Positions 4,803 to 7,927 of a stretch of DNA of 7,927 bases are shown here, piece by piece. Both the position numbers and the translations under genes were made by a program. The notes beneath the pieces are model-generated. The model made no database searches. It had not been told where the DNA came from and saw only the letters and a program-made list of their open reading frames with translations. The first letter of the stretch is position 1; each line of letters begins with the position of its first letter. Origin of the DNA: Candidatus Bathyarchaeota archaeon (GTDB lineage Archaea; Thermoproteota; Bathyarchaeia; Bathyarchaeales; Bathyarchaeaceae); assembly GCA_020350305.1 (NCBI GenBank), contig CP070709.1:693559-701485 (forward strand). The letters are read 5' to 3'.

Positions 4803-7800
4803 TAGGTCGCCCCCTTAAACGTAGCGGAAACCACATTGGAGACTCCATTACGCTCGTACACGCCATATATCCTCCCTGCCTTGCTAACCATCTCAGGCTT
4901 TAACGTAACAACCAGAGACTGAGAATCCGTTGATTCCTCAGCCAGCAGCTCCCCCAGCTTCTCCACATGAAGTGCATCCAGATGTGCGTCAACCTCGTCG
5001 AATAGGTAGAAAGTTGCGGGCAAGAAGTCTTGCAGAGCAAATATGAAGGCAACTGCAGCTACTGATCTTTCTCCGCTGCTGGCTCCACTCACAAGGATGG
5101 GTGGCTTGCCGGGGAACTGAACGACCATATCTATCCCGCCAGCGAACGGTTCTTCAGGTTTTTCAAGTCTTAAAGCAGATTCCCCGCCGCCTGTGAGCTT
5201 GGAGAAAAACCTGCCGATGTTTTCATTTACTTGGTTAAAAGCTTCCAAGAAAATTTTACGCTTTTTCTGTTCAATTTCATCCATAAACGAAAGTATAGCC
5301 TGTTTTTCTAGCTCCAACTCGTTCATGCGTATAGATAATTCCTTGTATCGTGAAGCTTGATCAGCATAGTGTGACAGAGCCAACTGGTTCACAGCACCAA
5401 GTCTTTCCAGTTCGAAACGCATCAATTTGACAGATGATTCAGCTAATCCAAGTTGTTTCGGTGACACTTCTAAGGTTTCTTCGTAACCAAATTCCTTCAA
5501 TTGAAGGTTGCGTTGATCCAACTGTAGTTGGGATGTTTGAAGGCTGAGTTGAAGCTGGTTGAACAACTGATCGGCTCGCTCATACTCCTGATCATATCGC
5601 TGCAACCTCTTGTCGATGTAGTCAATTTGAGACGTAAATTTCTTTGATTCTTCCCTAGCGGTTAAAACCGAACGAGACAAGTCTTCCTTTGTTTTCTCAA
5701 GTTCGGGAAGTTCTCTTTCAAGCATCTCCTTCTGTTTAAGGGCTTCTCCAACTTCTTTTTCAACGGTAGAAAACTGGTGTCTTACCTTTCGAAGTTGAAT
5801 CCTAATGTTATCGGCACCCAATATGAGAACGTTATTCAACTTGGATTGAAGAGTTGCAAGTTCAGTTTCCATGCTGCCAAGATTTTGCCGTAACTCTATT
5901 ATTCCATCTCCTAACCTTTCCTTCTGAATCTCCATTTCCTGAATCTGAGATAAATCCACTTTTCGTCGCAAATCAATCAATCCGTTACGTAGTTTTTGTA
6001 TTTCTTTTCGGGTAGCGTTGCGCTGTGCCTTGTGAAGAACTATTTGTGCTTTCTCTTTTTCCAAACGCGCTTGAACGTTCAGAACGTATTTATCAAGGCG
6101 CTTAACGTTTCGTTTGGTATATTTGATGCTTTTGTGTATTCGTCCAATTTCACCTTCAAGTGTATGTATTGCCTCGGTTAGTCGAGTGAATTCTACTCGG
6201 TTTTTATCGATTTCTTCTTCGAAGCTGGTTACATCATCTTCTCTTCTTACCAAGTGTTCCTGAAGGGCACTTACTGCTTGGTTCAAGCTTTCGACGGCTG
6301 ACTCACTTGGAATAATCGAGGAAAAGTCGATAGGAGCACGATAATACCCACTTTCTATCCCTCCACCAGTCTCGTAAACATTTCCATTAACGGTAGCCGT
6401 TCGATAGCCGTCGCGAGAAACGGAGAGAGCAATCTTGTCATCCCTCGTTATCAAAGTATCTCCAAACACAAAAACAACCGCGGGTTCATACTGTTTTGCG
6501 CATTTAACAAACATGGAGGCGGTTCCGCTTGTATCTCTGGTTTTCTGAGGTCTCACAGGTTTGATATTCGATAGTTCTTGAACAGGGATTATCTTGATTC
6601 TGCCTAACTTCAGGCGTGTAAGCGTTTCTGTACATGTGAATGCAGTGTTGAAATCTTGTACAACGATGGAATCCAACCAGCCAGCTGAAGCTGCCTCTAT
6701 TGCTTGTTCATAACCACGATCAACCTTGATCAAGTTTCTGAGGCGCCCATATATGCCCTGGATGACGCCAAGTTCTCCAAGCTCTTCGATGTTCCTTAAC
6801 GCCTTTTCCTCTCTTGCAATACGTTCAGCTAATTTCCGTTGAGTAGCGAATTCCACCACGGCCTCTCGAGCAGTGCCAGCGATTTTGCCGGCTGCAACAA
6901 TCTCCTTCTCCATGGACTCTTTTTGCACTTTTTTTCGATCCAGTGCTTGTTGAAGAGTTTTCAGCTGCCTTTCTTGCCTTTTCTTCACCTCTTTAAGGTC
7001 TTTAAAAGATTTTTTAAGCTCTTCAAGGCTAGACGTGAATCTCTCCTTGCGAGTGTTAAGGTCGTTTAGTCTGCGTGAAAGTACCTTAATTGTGGCTTGA
7101 CTTCTGGCGTGATCGCTTCGAAGAACGAACAGATCTTGATAAAGTTTGTCTAATTGTTGTTCCATTTCCCTGATTTTCTTACTGTTTTCGCCTAGATTTG
7201 CTCTTAGTTGTGCTGCTTCACTTGAGATGGAATCGTGTTGTGACCGTTTAATCGCCACTTCTTTGGATAAACGATCATGTTGCCGTTTTAATTGTTGAAC
7301 TTTCTTGCGGCTTTCAGCAATTTCGTTCTTAATAGGCTCTAGCTGTTGAAGGTTGTTTTCTCTCACCTTTTTGAGCCCTTCGAGGCTCATTGTTCCTGCA
7401 CTTATCTTGGTTGTCAGTTCAGTTAATTTCGATTTGATGTCACCTATCTTTATTTGAACTTCAAGAACTTGTGTACTGCCTTCCTCCACCGTTTCTGAAC
7501 TGAGTTTTCTCCATTCTGTTTCGATTTCATGACGCTGAGTTCTGTGACCTTCTCTTAATTGCCTTAACTTTTCAACTCTGGTGCCAACCTCTTCAATATC
7601 GGACGTTATCTTTTCGATTTCTTTCTTCACTTCCAAAATGTCATGAGAGAGCTTCATGGCCTCAAATCGTTTGACTTCATTCTGGATGAAAGTGTAACAA
7701 AGCAGGTCATTGCGTTCTCTTTCTAAGTCGTCAACTCTTTTCTGCACTTCATCTATTCGCCCCATGGCCATCCGAATAGATATTTCGGCGGTTCGAAGCT

Positions 7801-7927
7801 TTTCTTCGGCTTCAGCTTTTTCAGCATCGTACTGAGCAATACCAACCAAGTCTTCTATAATTTTTCTGCGGTCATGAGGAGAGACTTCAGCCATGCGCGT
7901 GATTGTTCCCTGCACAATAATGTTGTG
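4802..7927 (-). CDS. smc: chromosome segregation ATPase SMC, 5' end outside window
   Basis: The visible 1041 residues begin with HNIIVQGTITRM, the strand just before the first coiled coil in SMC proteins (compare the VxQG...SPxxRR pattern). About 150 N-terminal residues with Walker A and Q-loop are therefore missing, and full length would be near 1190. A GTG at 7915 is in frame but not the true start. A coiled-coil arm runs to about 385. The hinge spans about 388-530 (GYEQAIEAAS, RDGYRTATVNG, TGGGIESG), and the return coil runs to about 895. The C-terminal head follows: signature ASSGERS (949-955), Walker B FYLFDEVDAHLD with D977/E978, then TLKPEMVSKAGRIYGVYERNGVS. The signature replaces LSGGEKS, keeping the nucleotide-contacting Ser. 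It folds with ScpA and ScpB, encoded directly downstream, into the ATP-driven DNA-entrapping ring that condenses the chromosome. Confidence 0.95.
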   Translation of the reverse strand, partial: HNIIVQGTITRMAEVSPHDRRKIIEDLVGIAQYDAEKAEAEEKLRTAEISIRMAMGRIDEVQKRVDDLERERNDLLCYTFIQNEVKRFEAMKLSHDILEVKKEIEKITSDIEEVGTRVEKLRQLREGHRTQRHEIETEWRKLSSETVEEGSTQVLEVQIKIGDIKSKLTELTTKISAGTMSLEGLKKVRENNLQQLEPIKNEIAESRKKVQQLKRQHDRLSKEVAIKRSQHDSISSEAAQLRANLGENSKKIREMEQQLDKLYQDLFVLRSDHARSQATIKVLSRRLNDLNTRKERFTSSLEELKKSFKDLKEVKKRQERQLKTLQQALDRKKVQKESMEKEIVAAGKIAGTAREAVVEFATQRKLAERIAREEKALRNIEELGELGVIQGIYGRLRNLIKVDRGYEQAIEAASAGWLDSIVVQDFNTAFTCTETLTRLKLGRIKIIPVQELSNIKPVRPQKTRDTSGTASMFVKCAKQYEPAVVFVFGDTLITRDDKIALSVSRDGYRTATVNGNVYETGGGIESGYYRAPIDFSSIIPSESAVESLNQAVSALQEHLVRREDDVTSFEEEIDKNRVEFTRLTEAIHTLEGEIGRIHKSIKYTKRNVKRLDKYVLNVQARLEKEKAQIVLHKAQRNATRKEIQKLRNGLIDLRRKVDLSQIQEMEIQKERLGDGIIELRQNLGSMETELATLQSKLNNVLILGADNIRIQLRKVRHQFSTVEKEVGEALKQKEMLERELPELEKTKEDLSRSVLTAREESKKFTSQIDYIDKRLQRYDQEYERADQLFNQLQLSLQTSQLQLDQRNLQLKEFGYEETLEVSPKQLGLAESSVKLMRFELERLGAVNQLALSHYADQASRYKELSIRMNELELEKQAILSFMDEIEQKKRKIFLEAFNQVNENIGRFFSKLTGGGESALRLEKPEEPFAGGIDMVVQFPGKPPILVSGASSGERSVAAVAFIFALQDFLPATFYLFDEVDAHLDALHVEKLGELLAEESTDSQSLVVTLKPEMVSKAGRIYGVYERNGVSNVVSATFKGAT

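Noticed and set aside
7913..7915. GTG as the start of SMC
   Set aside because: The frame is open to the window edge and conserved residues (HNII before VQG) precede it, so the gene simply continues outside.

Overview
The window looks archaeal, most likely from the Bathyarchaeia or a related TACK lineage. That assignment is inferred from protein style and signals, not from any search. The evidence is a stand-alone MEDS-domain protein, a tiny C2H2 zinc-finger protein, a desulforedoxin-type iron protein beside a thioredoxin-reductase homologue, and an SMC-ScpA-ScpB operon whose ScpA reads like the archaeal form. Shine-Dalgarno sites of the GGAGGTGA/GGTG type, AT-rich box-A-like promoters and T-run terminators fit as well.

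Left part, + strand (1-3295). The window opens inside a MEDS-domain gene that ends at 514. A roughly 280-base gap follows. It holds an imperfect palindrome (545-564), a strikingly GC-rich element that can fold into a three-way junction (599-671), and a box-A-like sequence with CATCAC repeats around it. Next come a 37-aa C2H2 zinc-finger protein overlapping an OsmC-family protein, a Bcp-type peroxiredoxin, a 47-aa cysteine-rich desulforedoxin-like protein with a full Shine-Dalgarno, and a thioredoxin-reductase-like flavoprotein. The last four form a plausible peroxide and thiol redox-defence cluster. The flavoprotein keeps FAD motifs and the CxxC pair but has lost the usual NADPH-binding motifs, so its electron donor is probably not NADPH.

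Middle (3296-3550). Two gene groups converge here. A hairpin plus T6 terminator follows the flavoprotein, and the rest of the gap holds a possible 19-codon cysteine-bearing micro-ORF and several T-runs.

Right part, - strand (3551-7927). This is the chromosome-condensation operon in the order smc, scpA, scpB. The genes overlap by 1 and 20 bases, so they are almost certainly co-transcribed and translationally coupled. smc is cut by the window edge: its Walker A end lies outside, while the hinge, both coiled-coil arms and the C-terminal ATPase half are visible. Its ABC signature is ASSGERS where LSGGEKS is usual.

I see no CRISPR array, insertion sequence, rRNA or convincing tRNA. The most unusual items are the non-canonical reductase, the desulforedoxin-like protein with three extra cysteines, and the possible structured RNA.
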